Shown: positions 17,415-31,487 of the stretch, piece after piece
How positions within the stretch are numbered: the first letter of the stretch is position 1
How the letters are laid out: each line of letters opens with the position of its first letter
Assembly: GCF_900143065.1 (NCBI RefSeq)
Contig: NZ_FRCX01000003.1
Location: forward strand, 1 to 64,000
Origin: Duganella sacchari
GTDB taxonomy: Bacteria; Pseudomonadota; Gammaproteobacteria; Burkholderiales; Burkholderiaceae_D
Length of the DNA: 64,000 nucleotides
Direction: 5' to 3'
Made by a program: the position numbers and the translations under genes
The notes under the pieces: model-generated
Databases searched by the model: none
What the model was told of the DNA's origin: nothing
The model's input: the letters and a program-made list of their open reading frames with translations, nothing else

Positions 17415-19123
17415 ATGCCCCACAACATCAGCCTGATTACCACTATCGCCGCCGCTCTGGGAGCTGGTCTCCTGTTCGGCTATCTTGCAACGCGCCTGCG
17501 ATTACCGGCGCTGGTGGGCTATCTGGCTGCGGGCATTATTATTGGCCCGGCCACGCCGGGCTTCGTGGCAGATACCGCACTGGCCGGCCAGCTGGCCGAA
17601 ATCGGCGTGATGCTGATGATGTTCGGCGTCGGCCTGCACTTCTCTCTCGATGACCTGTGGGACGTACGCAGGGTGGCCCTACCCGGCGCCGTGCTGCAGA
17701 TTGCCGTCGCCACCGCGCTGGGCATGGGCCTGGCGCACTTCTGGGGCTGGAGCATTGGCGGTGGACTGGTGTTCGGCCTGGCGCTGTCGGTGGCCAGCAC
17801 CGTGGTGCTGCTACGGGCGCTGGAAGAACGCGGCATCCTCGACACTTTCAATGGCCGCATCGCGGTCGGCTGGCTGGTGGTGGAAGACCTGGTTACCGTG
17901 CTGGTACTGGTGCTACTGCCTGCGCTGGCCGGTTCGCTCGGCGGCGAAGTCGATACCTCGCACGGCGGTGGTGGCGACCTGTGGACCACGCTGGCCATCA
18001 CGCTGGGCCAGGTCACGGCCTTCATCGTACTGATGCTGGTGGTGGGCCGCAAACTGTTCCCGTGGATCTTGTGGCAGGTGGCGCGCACCGGTTCGCGCGA
18101 ACTGTTCACGCTGTGCGTGATCGCCGCTGCAGTAGGTATCGCTTACGCTTCCACACATTACTTCGGCGTGTCGTTCGCGCTGGGCTCCTTCTTTGCCGGC
18201 ATGGTGCTGCGCGAATCCGCGCTGGCGCACCGTGCGGCGGAAGAATCGCTGCCGCTGCGCGATGCGTTTGCGGTGCTGTTCTTCGTCTCGGTCGGCATGT
18301 TGTTCGAGCCATCCATCCTGATCGAACAGCCATTGAAACTGCTGGCCGTGGTGGCGATCATCGTGGTCGGCAAGTCGGTGGCGGCCTTCCTGCTGGTGCT
18401 GGTGCTGCGCTATCCGGCCAAGACCGCGCTGATGGTGTCTGCCAGCCTGGCGCAGATCGGCGAGTTCTCCTTCATCCTGGCCGCACTGGGCCTGTCGCTG
18501 AAACTGATGCCGGTGGAAGGCCAGAGCCTGATCCTGGCCGGCGCCATCATCTCCATCGCCTTGAATCCGGTGGTGTTCCACGTGACCAAACCGCTGGAAC
18601 GCTGGCTGGGTAAAAACCAGGACCTGGCTGCAAAGTTCGACCGTCCGGCCGACCCGCTGGCCGAACTGCCAACCTCCGTGCCGCATGAGCATCTGCGCGG
18701 CCAGGTGGTGCTGGTCGGTTACGGCCGCGTGGGCCGCCGCATCGCCGCTGGACTCAAGGAGAAAGGCATTTCCTTCGTGGTCGCGGAACAGAACCGCGAG
18801 GTGGTGGACCAGCTGCGCAAGGAAGGTGTGCCCGCCGTGGCCGGCAATGCCGGCGAACCGGCAGTGCTGATCCAGGCCCACATCGCGCATGCGTCCATGC
18901 TGGTGATTGCCACGCCGGACACCTTCCACGTCCGCGCGATGATCGAAACCGCCCGCGCGCTCAACCCCAACATCAAGACCGTGGTCCGCACCCACAACGA
19001 TGAAGAAGCGGACCTGCTGCGCAGCGAACGCGCTGGAGAAATCTTCATGGGCGAGCAGGAACTGGCAAAAGGCATGACGGCTTATGTGCTCGACAGCTTT
19101 GAGAAAAAACAGGATAAACATCA

Positions 19124-19127
<4 letters not shown>
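17415..19127 (+). CDS. KefB/YbaL-type monovalent cation:proton antiporter
   Basis: A 570-residue inner-membrane transporter. Residues about 1-385 form the CPA2 Na+/H+-exchanger domain with about 12 membrane segments. A TrkA-N/RCK nucleotide-binding domain follows, with the Rossmann motif VVLVGYGRVGRRIAAGL (about 432-448), then a short C-terminal tail. The family exports K+ or Na+ in exchange for protons under ligand control. I choose ATG 17415, 10 bases after AAGGAG; a TTG at 17394 would place that site inside the gene. The stop overlaps the TTG start of the next gene (TTGA), indicating translational coupling to an exported protein. Confidence 0.9.
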
Positions 19128-22811
<3,684 letters not shown>

Positions 22812-22868
22812 CTAAAGTCCGCGCGTGCTGCTCTTGTATTCTGCCACCCTTTCCCGTACGCTGGTCAA

Positions 22869-23474
22869 ATGATGCGATTCCTCTTGTTTTTGTTGTTAGG
22901 CGCCAGTTTGGCCACCGTGGCATCAGCGCAGGCGCCCAAGATTGAGCTGCCCAAGCTGGAGGTTTCCGTCAATCGCATCGACCAGGACGGGCAGCATATG
23001 TACGAAGTCGATTCCACGGGCACCGTGGCGGCGGCGTTGCCCAAGGTGTGGCGCATCCTCACCGGCTATGAACGCATGTCGGAGTTTGTGCCGGACATGG
23101 AGTCGTGCAAAGTCCTGTCCCGCAATGGCAATGAGATCATCATCGAACAATTCGGCGTGGCCCGCTTCCTGTTCATGTCCAAGACCATCCATCTGATTGT
23201 GCGCGCCGTGGAGCAGCCGATGTCCTCCATCGACATCTCGCTGATCTCGGGCGATATGAAGCACTATGAATCACGCTGGGAACTGGTGCCCGTGCCGGAA
23301 ACGGGCGGCACCAAAATCATCTACCACGGCAAGCTGCAGCCGAACTTCTACGTGCCCGGCATCCTGGGTTCCAAGATGATACGTGGCGATATCGAGCGCA
23401 TGATGAGCGCCGTGCTGGCACGCATCGACCGCCGCGATTCGCCGAAGGTCGAAGCGATTCCCCAGAAGGATTAA
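22869..23474 (+). CDS. Exported START/SRPBCC-domain protein
   Basis: A 201-residue protein with a clear signal peptide (MMRFLLFLLLGASLATVASA). The mature part is one SRPBCC/START-like helix-grip domain; VWRILTGYERMSEFVPDMESCKVL is the typical beginning (VWRILTGYERM then SEFVPDMESC) and the long C-terminal helix (SKMIRGDIERMMSAVLARI) closes the pocket. Such domains bind lipids or small hydrophobic ligands; a periplasmic location is less common. Two ATGs are adjacent at 22869 and 22872. Its stop overlaps the stop of the convergent small gene by 4 bases. Ligand unknown. Confidence 0.78.
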   Translation: MMRFLLFLLLGASLATVASAQAPKIELPKLEVSVNRIDQDGQHMYEVDSTGTVAAALPKVWRILTGYERMSEFVPDMESCKVLSRNGNEIIIEQFGVARFLFMSKTIHLIVRAVEQPMSSIDISLISGDMKHYESRWELVPVPETGGTKIIYHGKLQPNFYVPGILGSKMIRGDIERMMSAVLARIDRRDSPKVEAIPQKD

Positions 23475-23923
23475 GCCAGGTAGGTGTCCTGCGAACGCAG
23501 TTCAGCGAAGTTTTCCAGGCTGCCGATCTTGATGAGCACCGGGTTCAGACTCAATTGCGCCTGCATGGCACGCCAGGCGAACTGCCATTCCTGCTCTTGC
23601 GCTTCGGCCGCAGTCTTGGTGAAGGCGGCGCCCAGTGCGGCACGCGTGCCATACTCGATGGCACCATCGATGCCCGCCCAGCTTGGGAGCGTGCGCTGCA
23701 CGGCACGGTGAATGCGTTCACCGAATTCTTCGGTGTTATGGATAATCAGGCAGCTGTCCGACGAGAACAGCTCGAACAGTTTGCGGTCCCACACCTGGGA
23801 GAAGCTCAGCGTCAGGCAGCTGTTGGATGGACGCAGGATGAACTGGCCCTGGGTCAGCGCCAGTTCCAGGTCTTCGCGCACGCCGTAGCGATACAGGGTG
23901 GGCGGGCGTTGGTAGTCGTGCAT
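23471..23923 (-). CDS. Conserved-looking hypothetical protein
   Basis: A 150-residue soluble protein that I do not recognise with confidence. It has no signal peptide or membrane segment. The layout, an N-terminal LYRYG, central aromatic segments and a late EWQFAW motif, faintly resembles DUF2971-type proteins, but this is weak. It starts 18 bases after the stop of the DUF2721 gene and is probably cotranscribed with it. Codon usage looks like that of its neighbours, supporting a real gene. Stop-to-stop overlap of 4 bases with the START-like gene. Confidence 0.65.
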   Translation of the reverse strand: MHDYQRPPTLYRYGVREDLELALTQGQFILRPSNSCLTLSFSQVWDRKLFELFSSDSCLIIHNTEEFGERIHRAVQRTLPSWAGIDGAIEYGTRAALGAAFTKTAAEAQEQEWQFAWRAMQAQLSLNPVLIKIGSLENFAELRSQDTYLA

Positions 23924-23941
23924 GATGGTCTCACAAAAAAA

Positions 23942-24391
23942 TTATCGCTCCCGCCGTTTATGGCGGTGCGACCGCATCGCCGCCGAGGCGATGAAAATTT
24001 CACGCAGCAGCGCGACGAAACTGCCCACCAGGCAGATCACCGCGACCACAAACATGCCGGCTATGTATTTATCGAGGCTGAAGTTGGTGATATCACCCAG
24101 GAACAGCATGGCGACAATCAGGCAGACAAACAGGCCGCAGGCCGTCGACAAAAAGATCGACATATTGATCAGATGCGAACGGCGGTACAGCACGTCCAGC
24201 TCATTCAGATACGGGTCGCTATAGGCGACATCCAGCCGGTCTTCCAGCACGCGCGAGCGGTCGATGATGCGCGCCAGCCGGTTGGTCAGCACAATCAGAT
24301 TGGTGCAGACGCCCGATAGCAGGAACACCGGCGCAATCGCCAGCTGGATGATGTGACCGATATCGCCGGTCTGAATATTCATGATGGCCAT
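23942..24391 (-). CDS. DUF2721-family inner-membrane protein
   Basis: A 149-residue membrane protein with three predicted helices: about residues 12-34, 78-98 and 108-130. Between the first two is a charged loop (RLARIIDRSRVLEDRL), the hallmark of the DUF2721 family. The C-terminus is strongly basic (RSHRHKRRER), likely cytoplasmic. No biochemical role is known for the family. It is the first gene of a minus-strand pair with the 150-residue hypothetical protein. An internal ATG at residue 4 (MNIQTG) is an equally possible start. Confidence 0.78.
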   Translation of the reverse strand: MAIMNIQTGDIGHIIQLAIAPVFLLSGVCTNLIVLTNRLARIIDRSRVLEDRLDVAYSDPYLNELDVLYRRSHLINMSIFLSTACGLFVCLIVAMLFLGDITNFSLDKYIAGMFVVAVICLVGSFVALLREIFIASAAMRSHRHKRRER

Positions 24392-24452
24392 GCGGTGTGG
24401 GTCTTATCGATTAGTCTCTAGTGTAACAGCCCGCGTCCCCCCGGGCCGTTTT

Positions 24453-25409
24453 TCAGGCAAAGGCGCGCTTGCGCTTGAACTGCTCGGTGGCCGCCACCAG
24501 CGCGCGCGAAATGCCTTTTTCCATGGCGCCGTGGCCCGCATCCGGGATCACGTTCAGCACCGAACCAGGCCAGGCCTGGTGCAAGCGCCACGCCGATACC
24601 GGCGGGCAGATCACGTCATAGCGGCCCTGCACGATCGTCACCGGCAGGTGGGCGATGCGGCTGACGTTGCGCAGCAGCTGGTCTTCGCTGAAGAAACCCA
24701 GGTTGGCCATGTAGTGCGACTCCAGCCGGCCCACGCCCAGGTCCAGCGCATCCGATGGCGGATCTTCCGCCTGCGGCAGCAGGAACACGCGGCGGCCTTC
24801 AAAGCGGCTCCACGCGCGCACGGCGGGCCAGTGCACGGCCGGGTCGTCGCTCATGATGCGCTTCACATACGCCTGCAGCAGGTTGCCGCGTTCCTCGACC
24901 GGAATTGGTGCAATAAATTCCGCGTGCACCTCGGGATGGAACCAGCGCGCACCATCGAGGAACCAGTCGATCTCCTCCTGCGTGCACAGGAACACGCCGC
25001 GCAGCACAAAGCCCAGGCAGCGCTCGGGATGCGCCTCGCCGTACGCCAGCGCCAGCGTCGAACCCCAGGAGCCGCCAAACACCAGCCATTGTTCGATGCC
25101 GCACATCTGGCGCAGGCGTTCGATGTCGTCGATCAGCAGCTGGGTGGTATTGTTGCGGCACTCGCCCAGCGGCGTCGATTTGCCGGCGCCGCGCTGGTCA
25201 AACAGGATCACACGGTACTGGTCGGGATCGAAGAAGCGGCGATGCTGCGGCGACAGGCCGGCGCCCGGGCCGCCATGCAGGAAGATGACCGGAATGCCGT
25301 CAGGATTGCCGACTTCCTCCCAGTAGATGGTATGCAGGTCGTCAACCGCCAGCATGCCGTGACGGCTGGGGGCGATGGGCGGGAACAGGGCGGAAGATGG
25401 GTCGAACAT
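24453..25409 (-). CDS. pip: Proline iminopeptidase
   Basis: A 318-residue cytoplasmic alpha/beta-hydrolase (S33) that removes N-terminal proline from peptides. The oxyanion motif HGGPGAG (about residue 45) and the nucleophile elbow GGSWGS (about 110-115) are both standard, as is DQRGAGKS. The catalytic Asp is probably in VQGRYDVICP (about 268) and the His in DAGHGAME (about 298). The length fits the family. AAAGGA precedes the ATG. A terminator separates it from phaB upstream, so it has its own promoter. Confidence 0.92.
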   Translation of the reverse strand: MFDPSSALFPPIAPSRHGMLAVDDLHTIYWEEVGNPDGIPVIFLHGGPGAGLSPQHRRFFDPDQYRVILFDQRGAGKSTPLGECRNNTTQLLIDDIERLRQMCGIEQWLVFGGSWGSTLALAYGEAHPERCLGFVLRGVFLCTQEEIDWFLDGARWFHPEVHAEFIAPIPVEERGNLLQAYVKRIMSDDPAVHWPAVRAWSRFEGRRVFLLPQAEDPPSDALDLGVGRLESHYMANLGFFSEDQLLRNVSRIAHLPVTIVQGRYDVICPPVSAWRLHQAWPGSVLNVIPDAGHGAMEKGISRALVAATEQFKRKRAFA

Positions 25410-25443
25410 GGCTATCCTTTGAGCATCGATAGCAGATTGTACG

Positions 25444-25473
25444 AAAAAAAACCGGGATCGCGAACGATCCCGG
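25444..25473 (-). terminator. Rho-independent terminator of the phaA-phaB unit
   Basis: A 9-bp stem (25452-25460 with 25465-25473) with a CGAA loop is followed on the minus strand by eight T. It lies 27 bases after the phaB stop. Confidence 0.88.
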
Positions 25474-25499
25474 CTTGTGCAGCGCAGCGTGATGCCGCG

Positions 25500-26240
25500 T
25501 CAGGACATATGCTGGCCGCCGTTGATGGCGATATTGGCGCCCGTCACGAAAGCCGCCTCATCCGACGCCAGGTAGGCCACCAGACCGGCTACTTCTTCCG
25601 GCTTGCCCAGGCGGGCCATCGGAATTTGCGGAATGATCTTGGTGTCCAGCACGTCTTGTGGAATCTCCATCACCATCTTGGTGCCGATATAGCCTGGCGA
25701 GATGGTATTGACGGTCACGCCCTTGCGCGCGACTTCCAGCGCCAGCGCCTTGGTGAAGCCGTGCATGCCGGCCTTGGCCGCCGAGTAGTTGGTCTGGCCG
25801 AACGCGCCCTTCTGGCCGTTGACTGACGAGATGTTGATGATGCGGCCCCAGCCACGCTCCACCATGCCATCGCACACCGGCTTGGTCATGTTGAACACGG
25901 AATCCAGATTGGTGGCCATGACGGCGTCCCAGTTCGGCTTATCCATTTTCTTGAAGGTCATGTCGCGCGTGATGCCCGCGTTATTGACCAGTACGTCTAC
26001 CGGACCGATGTCTTTTTCGATCGCGGCGATGCAGGCCTGGGCCGAATCGTAGTCCGACACATCGCATGGATAGGCGCGGAAGTTATAGCCCTGGTCACGC
26101 GTGGTGGCCAGCCATTGTTCAACCTTGGGATTACCAGGGGAATACGTGGTGACAACGCAATAGCCCAAGGCTGACAGTTTGTAACTAATTGCCTCGCCCA
26201 GACCACCCATGCCACCGGTTACCAATGCTACTCTTGCCAT
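25500..26240 (-). CDS. phaB: Acetoacetyl-CoA reductase
   Basis: A 246-residue short-chain dehydrogenase that reduces acetoacetyl-CoA to (R)-3-hydroxybutyryl-CoA with NADPH, the second step of polyhydroxybutyrate synthesis. The cofactor loop is TGGMGGLGEA (about 8-17), NNAG is at about 87, catalytic Ser lies in NISSVNGQKG and the Tyr-x3-Lys in NYSAAKAG. The SSVNGQKGAFGQTNYSAAK block is typical of PhaB. GAGGGGA lies 4-5 bases before the ATG. It follows phaA by about 70 bases. The polymerase phaC is not in the window. Confidence 0.93.
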   Translation of the reverse strand: MARVALVTGGMGGLGEAISYKLSALGYCVVTTYSPGNPKVEQWLATTRDQGYNFRAYPCDVSDYDSAQACIAAIEKDIGPVDVLVNNAGITRDMTFKKMDKPNWDAVMATNLDSVFNMTKPVCDGMVERGWGRIINISSVNGQKGAFGQTNYSAAKAGMHGFTKALALEVARKGVTVNTISPGYIGTKMVMEIPQDVLDTKIIPQIPMARLGKPEEVAGLVAYLASDEAAFVTGANIAINGGQHMS

Positions 26241-26310
26241 TATCGTCCCCTCTTAATGAAGCACTCAAAATCGAAGATGGCCCGGCCCCTGGCCGGACCG
26301 CAAGTTGTTT

Positions 26311-27489
26311 TTATTCGCGCTCGATTGCCAGCGCTACGCCCATGCCGCCGCCGATGCACAGCGAGGCCAGGCCTTTCTTGGCATCGCGGCGGATCATTTC
26401 GTGGATCAGCGTCACCAGCACGCGGGCGCCAGACGCGCCGATGGGGTGGCCGATGGCGATTGCGCCGCCATTGACGTTGATCTTGCTGGTATCCCAGCCC
26501 ATTTCCTTGTTGACGGCCACCGCCTGTGCAGCAAAGGCTTCGTTAATTTCCAGCAGGTCCAGATCATCCGGCGTCCAGCCGGCTTTTTTCAGGCACAGCT
26601 TGGTGGCCGACACTGGGCCCATGCCCATGTAGGCCGGGTCCAGGCCGGACGAAGCGTAGGCTTTGATCTTGGCCAGCACCGGCAGGCCCAGTTCACGCGC
26701 CTTGCTGGCGGTGGTCATCATCACGGCGGCGGCGCCATCGTTGAGGCCGGAGGCGTTACCGGCCGTCACGGTACCATCCTTGGCAAACGCTGGACGCAGG
26801 CCGGCCAGGGCTTCCAGGGTCGAGCCTGGTTTGACGTATTCGTCGGTGTCGAACACGATGCTGCCCTTCTTCTGGACAATTTCCAGTGGCAGGATCTCGT
26901 CCTTGAATTTGCCGGCTTTTTGCGCCGCTTCTGCTTTCAGTTGCGATTGCAGTGCGAATTCATCCTGTTCTGCGCGCGAAATCTCGTATTTCTTGGCGAC
27001 GTTCTCGGCCGTCGTACCCATATGGTACTGGTTATAGACGTCCCACAGGCCATCCACGATCATGCTGTCCACGGCCTTGAAGTCGCCCATGCGGAAGCCG
27101 TCGCGCGAGCCATTGATCACGTGCGGCGAAGCGCTCATGTTTTCCTGGCCGCCGGCAATCACGATCTGTGCATCGCCTGCCTTCAGCGCTTGCGCCGCCA
27201 GGTGGGTTGCTTTCAGGCCGGAGCCGCAAACGTGGTTGATGGTAAAGCCGGGAATGGTGTTCGGCAGGCCGGACTTGATGACGGCCTGGCGGGCCGGATT
27301 CTGGCCCACGCCTGCGGTCAGCACCTGGCCCAGGATGGCTTCGCTGATCAGGTTAGGATCGATATTGGTCTTGGCCAGCAGGCCCTTGATGACATGTGCG
27401 CCCAGTTCCGACGCCGGAACCTTGGCCAGGCTGCCGCCGAATTTCCCCACACCAGTACGGCCAGCGGCCACGATAACTACATCATCCAT
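26311..27489 (-). CDS. phaA: Acetyl-CoA C-acetyltransferase (beta-ketothiolase)
   Basis: A 392-residue thiolase that condenses two acetyl-CoA to acetoacetyl-CoA. The nucleophilic Cys is in [10 protein letters not shown] (about 88), the His in [16 protein letters not shown] (about 348) and the second Cys in CIGGGMG (about 378). Start ATG 27489 has GGAG 6 bases upstream; an upstream TTG would overlap that site. It is the first gene of phaA-phaB. The gene could also serve fatty-acid or acetoacetate metabolism, but the adjacent phaB supports polymer synthesis. Confidence 0.93.
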   Translation of the reverse strand: MDDVVIVAAGRTGVGKFGGSLAKVPASELGAHVIKGLLAKTNIDPNLISEAILGQVLTAGVGQNPARQAVIKSGLPNTIPGFTINHVCGSGLKATHLAAQALKAGDAQIVIAGGQENMSASPHVINGSRDGFRMGDFKAVDSMIVDGLWDVYNQYHMGTTAENVAKKYEISRAEQDEFALQSQLKAEAAQKAGKFKDEILPLEIVQKKGSIVFDTDEYVKPGSTLEALAGLRPAFAKDGTVTAGNASGLNDGAAAVMMTTASKARELGLPVLAKIKAYASSGLDPAYMGMGPVSATKLCLKKAGWTPDDLDLLEINEAFAAQAVAVNKEMGWDTSKINVNGGAIAIGHPIGASGARVLVTLIHEMIRRDAKKGLASLCIGGGMGVALAIERE

Positions 27490-27736
27490 TTGATTCTCCA
27501 ATGCGCCGGCCGCAGCCAGCTAAGTTGAGCAACAACGCGAACTTTGATCATACGCCGTCCGCACGGAAGCCGTGGCAGGTTTCGATGGTGCGTCGCCGCG
27601 AGGATCGCCAGGATTATCTAGCAGCATCCGTGCCTGACGACAAACGGTCGGCACTCATCGTATGCGCTGGTTTCAGCACACACCTTGATGCGGATCAAAC
27701 CCTTTCATAATATTTTGCAGAAAAAACAACAATTTG

Positions 27737-28645
27737 TCACGACAATAATTTGATACCATCCAGTGCGCCAGCGCACTGTTCGCGTATCACATTGACGAAG
27801 TCCAGCACATAGGCCTTGTGTTTCTGCGGCTCGGGCACGGAGACGAACAGGTCGCTCCACAGGCCGTGTTCGCCGACCGGACGGGCGATCACATAGTCGT
27901 AATCGACATAGTTCTTGATGGCCCAGTTGGGCAGCGCGGCAATGCCGCGGCGGCTGGCCACCAGCTGCAATACCGCCACCGTCAGCTCGGCGCTGCGGCG
28001 CTTGAAGTGGATGTGGGCCGGATTAAGTACTTCGCGGATCAGGTCGATCCGGTGTTCCGGCACCGGATAGGTAATCAGGGTTTCGCCTTCAAAATCAGCC
28101 GCTTGCAGGCGACGCCGCGCCGCCAAACGGTGCTTCTGCGCCATCACGATCAGGGTTTCGTAGCGGAACAGCGGGAAGGTGTTGAACTCCGGCCCATAAG
28201 AAGAACCAATCACCAGATCGGCTTCGCCATTGCGCAGCAGCTCGACCGGCTCGCTGTGAAAGCCCGACACCAGGTCGATTTCCACCTCCGGCCAGCGCTT
28301 GCGGAATTCATCCATGACCGGCATCAGCCAGTCAAAACAGGTATGACATTCCAGTACCACCCGCAACTGCCCGGTATCTCCCTGCATCAGGCGCGCAACT
28401 TCACGCTCCGCCGTCTCGATTTCCGGTAACAGCATATCCGCCAGCTTGAGCAGGCGGGAGCCCGTGGCAGTAAAGCCGATTGGCACCGATTTGCGCTCAA
28501 ACAGCGGGCCGCCATAGCGATCTTCCAGCAATTTGATCTGGTGGGACAGGGCCGACTGCGTCAGGTTGAGCAGTTGGGCAGCACGCACCAGACTGCCGGC
28601 CGAGCGCAGTGCGCTCAGAGTGCGTAGATGGCGTATCTCTAGCAT
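27737..28645 (-). CDS. MetR-like LysR-family regulator
   Basis: A 302-residue LysR transcription factor: N-terminal winged helix (LTQSALSHQIKLLEDRYG, about 28-45), then the effector domain. Several stretches match E. coli MetR, including ECHTCFDWLMP against ECHSCIQWLTP, and RGIAALPNWAI against MGIAALPHWVV. MetR binds homocysteine and activates methionine genes. No met gene is adjacent; the divergent gene is minC. The name is therefore based on sequence alone. Confidence 0.75.
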   Translation of the reverse strand: MLEIRHLRTLSALRSAGSLVRAAQLLNLTQSALSHQIKLLEDRYGGPLFERKSVPIGFTATGSRLLKLADMLLPEIETAEREVARLMQGDTGQLRVVLECHTCFDWLMPVMDEFRKRWPEVEIDLVSGFHSEPVELLRNGEADLVIGSSYGPEFNTFPLFRYETLIVMAQKHRLAARRRLQAADFEGETLITYPVPEHRIDLIREVLNPAHIHFKRRSAELTVAVLQLVASRRGIAALPNWAIKNYVDYDYVIARPVGEHGLWSDLFVSVPEPQKHKAYVLDFVNVIREQCAGALDGIKLLS

Positions 28646-28872
28646 GGCCTATTAGCTATATTCATGTGTAAGCGAAAAATCTTTCATTTTAATGATAGAC
28701 CGGTTGCCGCACACTTTAGCGCACCAATATGAAATGCAGATGACAAGCAAACAAGATCAAAGCCGCATATTTGCTGGCGCACACGCTAGACTGCCCTCCC
28801 CTTTCCTGATTTTCCACAGTAGAATGCTGGTGCCTGCGCATGCGCGCGAGGTTAACCCTGATACTGTCGCCC

Positions 28873-29640
28873 ATGTCCAAGAGCCTGTTTCAAAAGCCCA
28901 TAGAAATTAAGATTTCCACCGTTGTCGCCGTGTCCGCCATCCTGGCCACGGCCGACCGCATCGCTCTCGACGCCGCACTGGCTGAAATGACCGGTGGCAC
29001 CGCCGACTTCTTTGAAGACGATTTGACCGTGATCGACGTTGCCGCAGTGCCGGCCGGCGGCGATCCGATCGACTGGGGCGGCCTGATCGCCCTGCTCAAA
29101 AAATACCGCCTGAACCCGGTCGCCGTGCGCAATGCGCCGCCAGAAATGGCTGCCGACATCGCCGCCCACGGCCTGAGCCTGGAAACCGCCAGCGCCAAGC
29201 CGCGTGAAGAGGAAGCAGCCCCGCAGCCTGCACCGACGCCGGTGGCGGTAGCCGCCGCCCAGGCTCAGCCGCCGGCGGCCGCCAGCAATGGCACCGACGT
29301 CATGATCATCGACACGCCAGTGCGCGCCGGCCAGCGCATTTACGCGCGCGGCTGCGACCTGGTGGTCACCGCCGTGGTCAACAACGGCGCCGAAATCATC
29401 GCTGACGGCAGCATTCACGTGTACAACACGCTCAATGGCCGCGCACTCGCCGGCGCCTCGGGCAATGCCCAGGCCCGGATATTTGCATTGAATATGTCGC
29501 CGGAACTGGTTTCCATCGCCGGCGTCTACAGTACGTTTGAAGACGGATTCCCTCAGGAATATGCACGTTCGCCCACGCAAATTCGCCTGGTCGGTGACAG
29601 AATCGATATATCATCTGTCAATACTGCAAACCGCGCTTAA
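28873..29640 (+). CDS. minC: Septum site-determining protein MinC
   Basis: A 255-residue FtsZ-polymerisation inhibitor that keeps division at midcell. The N-terminal FtsZ-binding domain (about 1-105) is joined by an Ala/Pro/Gln-rich linker (about 110-145) to the C-terminal beta-helix domain, with the MinD-binding signature [15 protein letters not shown] and [15 protein letters not shown] prefer the ATG at 28873 ([13 protein letters not shown]); a frame from 28840 adds eleven atypical residues. First gene of minCDE, 26 bases before minD. Confidence 0.9.
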   Translation: MSKSLFQKPIEIKISTVVAVSAILATADRIALDAALAEMTGGTADFFEDDLTVIDVAAVPAGGDPIDWGGLIALLKKYRLNPVAVRNAPPEMAADIAAHGLSLETASAKPREEEAAPQPAPTPVAVAAAQAQPPAAASNGTDVMIIDTPVRAGQRIYARGCDLVVTAVVNNGAEIIADGSIHVYNTLNGRALAGASGNAQARIFALNMSPELVSIAGVYSTFEDGFPQEYARSPTQIRLVGDRIDISSVNTANRA

Positions 29641-29666
29641 GCACACCACTCTGAAAAGGATTATTC

Positions 29667-30482
29667 GTGGCAAGAATTATTGTTGTAACGTCCGGCAAGG
29701 GCGGTGTCGGTAAAACCACCTCCAGCGCCAGCTTCTCGACCGGCCTCGCCATGCGCGGCTACAAAACTGCGGTCATCGACTTTGACGTCGGCCTGCGTAA
29801 CCTGGACCTCATCATGGGCTGCGAACGCCGCGTGGTCTACGATCTCATCAATGTGATCAACAAGGAAGCGACGCTGACCCAGGCGCTGATCAAGGACAAG
29901 CATTGCGACAACCTGTTCATCCTGCCGGCGTCCCAGACCCGCGACAAGGATGCGCTGTCCGAAGACGGCGTGGAAGTCGTGCTGCACGAGCTCATCAACA
30001 TGGGCTTCGAGTTCATCATCTGCGATTCGCCGGCCGGTATCGAGCATGGCGCGCTGATGGCGCTGACCTTTGCCGACGAAGCCATCATCGTCACCAACCC
30101 GGAAGTATCGTCGGTACGTGACTCCGACCGCATCCTGGGCATCATCCAGGCCAAGTCGCGCCGCGCGCAGACGGGCGGCGAACCGGTCAAGGAGCACCTG
30201 CTGATCACCCGCTACTCGCCTAAACGCGTGGAAGCGGACGAAATGCTGTCGTACGAAGATGTGCAGGAAATCCTGCGCATTCCACTGGTGGGCATCATTC
30301 CGGAATCGGAACAGGTGCTGCATGCATCGAATCAGGGCAATCCGGCGATTCACTTCAAGGGCACCGATGTTGCGGAAGCCTACGAAGATGTGGTGTCGCG
30401 CTTCCTGGGCCAGGAGCTGCCGCTGCGCTTTACCACGTATGAAAAGCCAGGCCTGCTGCAGCGTATCTTCGGGAGCAAGTAA
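29667..30482 (+). CDS. minD: Septum site-determining ATPase MinD
   Basis: A 271-residue membrane-associated ATPase that recruits MinC and oscillates with MinE. The deviant Walker A motif GKGGVGKTT is at residues 10-18, including the signature Lys11. The switch regions [11 protein letters not shown] and CDSPAGIE are present. The C-terminal amphipathic helix (QRIFGSK) that binds the membrane is intact. It starts at GTG 29667, preceded by AAAAGGA. minE follows after only two bases. Confidence 0.96.
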   Translation: MARIIVVTSGKGGVGKTTSSASFSTGLAMRGYKTAVIDFDVGLRNLDLIMGCERRVVYDLINVINKEATLTQALIKDKHCDNLFILPASQTRDKDALSEDGVEVVLHELINMGFEFIICDSPAGIEHGALMALTFADEAIIVTNPEVSSVRDSDRILGIIQAKSRRAQTGGEPVKEHLLITRYSPKRVEADEMLSYEDVQEILRIPLVGIIPESEQVLHASNQGNPAIHFKGTDVAEAYEDVVSRFLGQELPLRFTTYEKPGLLQRIFGSK

Positions 30483-30484
30483 TC

Positions 30485-30736
30485 ATGGCACTGCTTTCTT
30501 TCCTGTTTCCGCCTAAACCAAAAACCGCGACCGCGGCCAAGGAGCGGCTGCAGATCATCATTGCGCGCGAGCGCAGCGGCCGCGCCGGTCCGGACTTCCT
30601 GCCGGCGCTGCACAAGGAACTGATCGAGGTGATCTCCAAGTACACCAAGGTCAACGCCGACGACATCAAGATTTCGCTGGACCGCCAGGGCAACCTGGAA
30701 GTCCTCGATGTCAACGTGGTGCTGCCGGACGCGTAA
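30485..30736 (+). CDS. minE: Cell division topological specificity factor MinE
   Basis: An 83-residue protein that stimulates MinD ATPase and positions the Min oscillation. The N-terminal membrane-targeting and MinD-binding helix (about 1-35, with [13 protein letters not shown]) and the C-terminal dimer domain ([19 protein letters not shown]) are both complete. It is the last gene of minCDE. Its stop codon directly abuts the stop of the convergent DUF697-like gene, so no space is left for a terminator. Confidence 0.95.
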   Translation: MALLSFLFPPKPKTATAAKERLQIIIARERSGRAGPDFLPALHKELIEVISKYTKVNADDIKISLDRQGNLEVLDVNVVLPDA

Positions 30737-31249
30737 CTACGCCGGCTGGTGCACGCCAGCCGACAGCAGTTCCTGCGCCACCTTGGCGCATGCCTCCACA
30801 TGCTGGTAGCCGATCTGGCGGAAGGCGAAAAAGCCGATGCTGGCCGAGGCCAGCTGGCCTGCCAGCGGCACCAGCTTGCTGGCCTGGCGCGCCACCGTCT
30901 TGAAGCCGGTTTTGCGCAACAGCTGCATCACCACTTCCCGCGTCACCAGTTTCCCCACCAGCATGCCGCCGACGCCAATCGCCGCTTCATAGGCGATCAG
31001 GCGGAATTTCGGCTGCAGCCGCTCGATCTGCTGCTCGGACAAGCCGAACTCCTGATTGATGTCGTCAATCAGCAGCGCAAACAGGCGCAGGTCGGAAACA
31101 ATATCCAGCCCCGGAATCGGCACCGCCGCCATGCCCGCCGACACCATCGCGCGCCGGCGCACCAGCTGGCGGCAGCGTTCCCGTACGTCGGCGATGTCAC
31201 GTTGCGAAGCCGGCAACAGCGTCCAATTTGTGTCTTTTTTGCTGCTCAT
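30737..31249 (-). CDS. DUF697-like membrane-associated protein
   Basis: A 170-residue protein. After a polar N-terminus, the block RRRAMVSAGMAAVPIPGLDI (about 28-47) and the hydrophobic stretches near 85-105 and 125-150 match the layout of DUF697 proteins, which have short membrane-embedded helices. Function is not known. The start at ATG 31249 is chosen for GGAGGG immediately upstream; longer versions extend into AT-rich DNA with unusual residues. It is convergent with minE with no gap. Single gene, with a 238-base AT-rich region upstream that also serves the response regulator. Confidence 0.68.
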   Translation of the reverse strand: MSSKKDTNWTLLPASQRDIADVRERCRQLVRRRAMVSAGMAAVPIPGLDIVSDLRLFALLIDDINQEFGLSEQQIERLQPKFRLIAYEAAIGVGGMLVGKLVTREVVMQLLRKTGFKTVARQASKLVPLAGQLASASIGFFAFRQIGYQHVEACAKVAQELLSAGVHQPA

Positions 31250-31487
31250 CCGCCCTCCAGTATGGCGCTGTTCATTCTTGCCATTTTTCAACTTCTGCAT
31301 TGAATTCAGCGTTTTTCCAGTGTACCGTGTAATGAATATGCGGGTGCGTACTGTGAAAACAAGTATTGTCATAAAAACATATTTGATGTTTTTAGAAAAA
31401 ATAATTGGCGTTTTTGCTAACTGATTTGTAAATCTCTGTTATATTCGGAGTGACTTCTCCTTAACAATTTTTCCAGCAGGCAGCAGT

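Noticed and set aside
27501..27710. A 69-residue plus-strand open frame between phaA and the MetR-like gene
   Set aside because: No ribosome binding site, no recognisable features, and it lies over the phaA promoter region.
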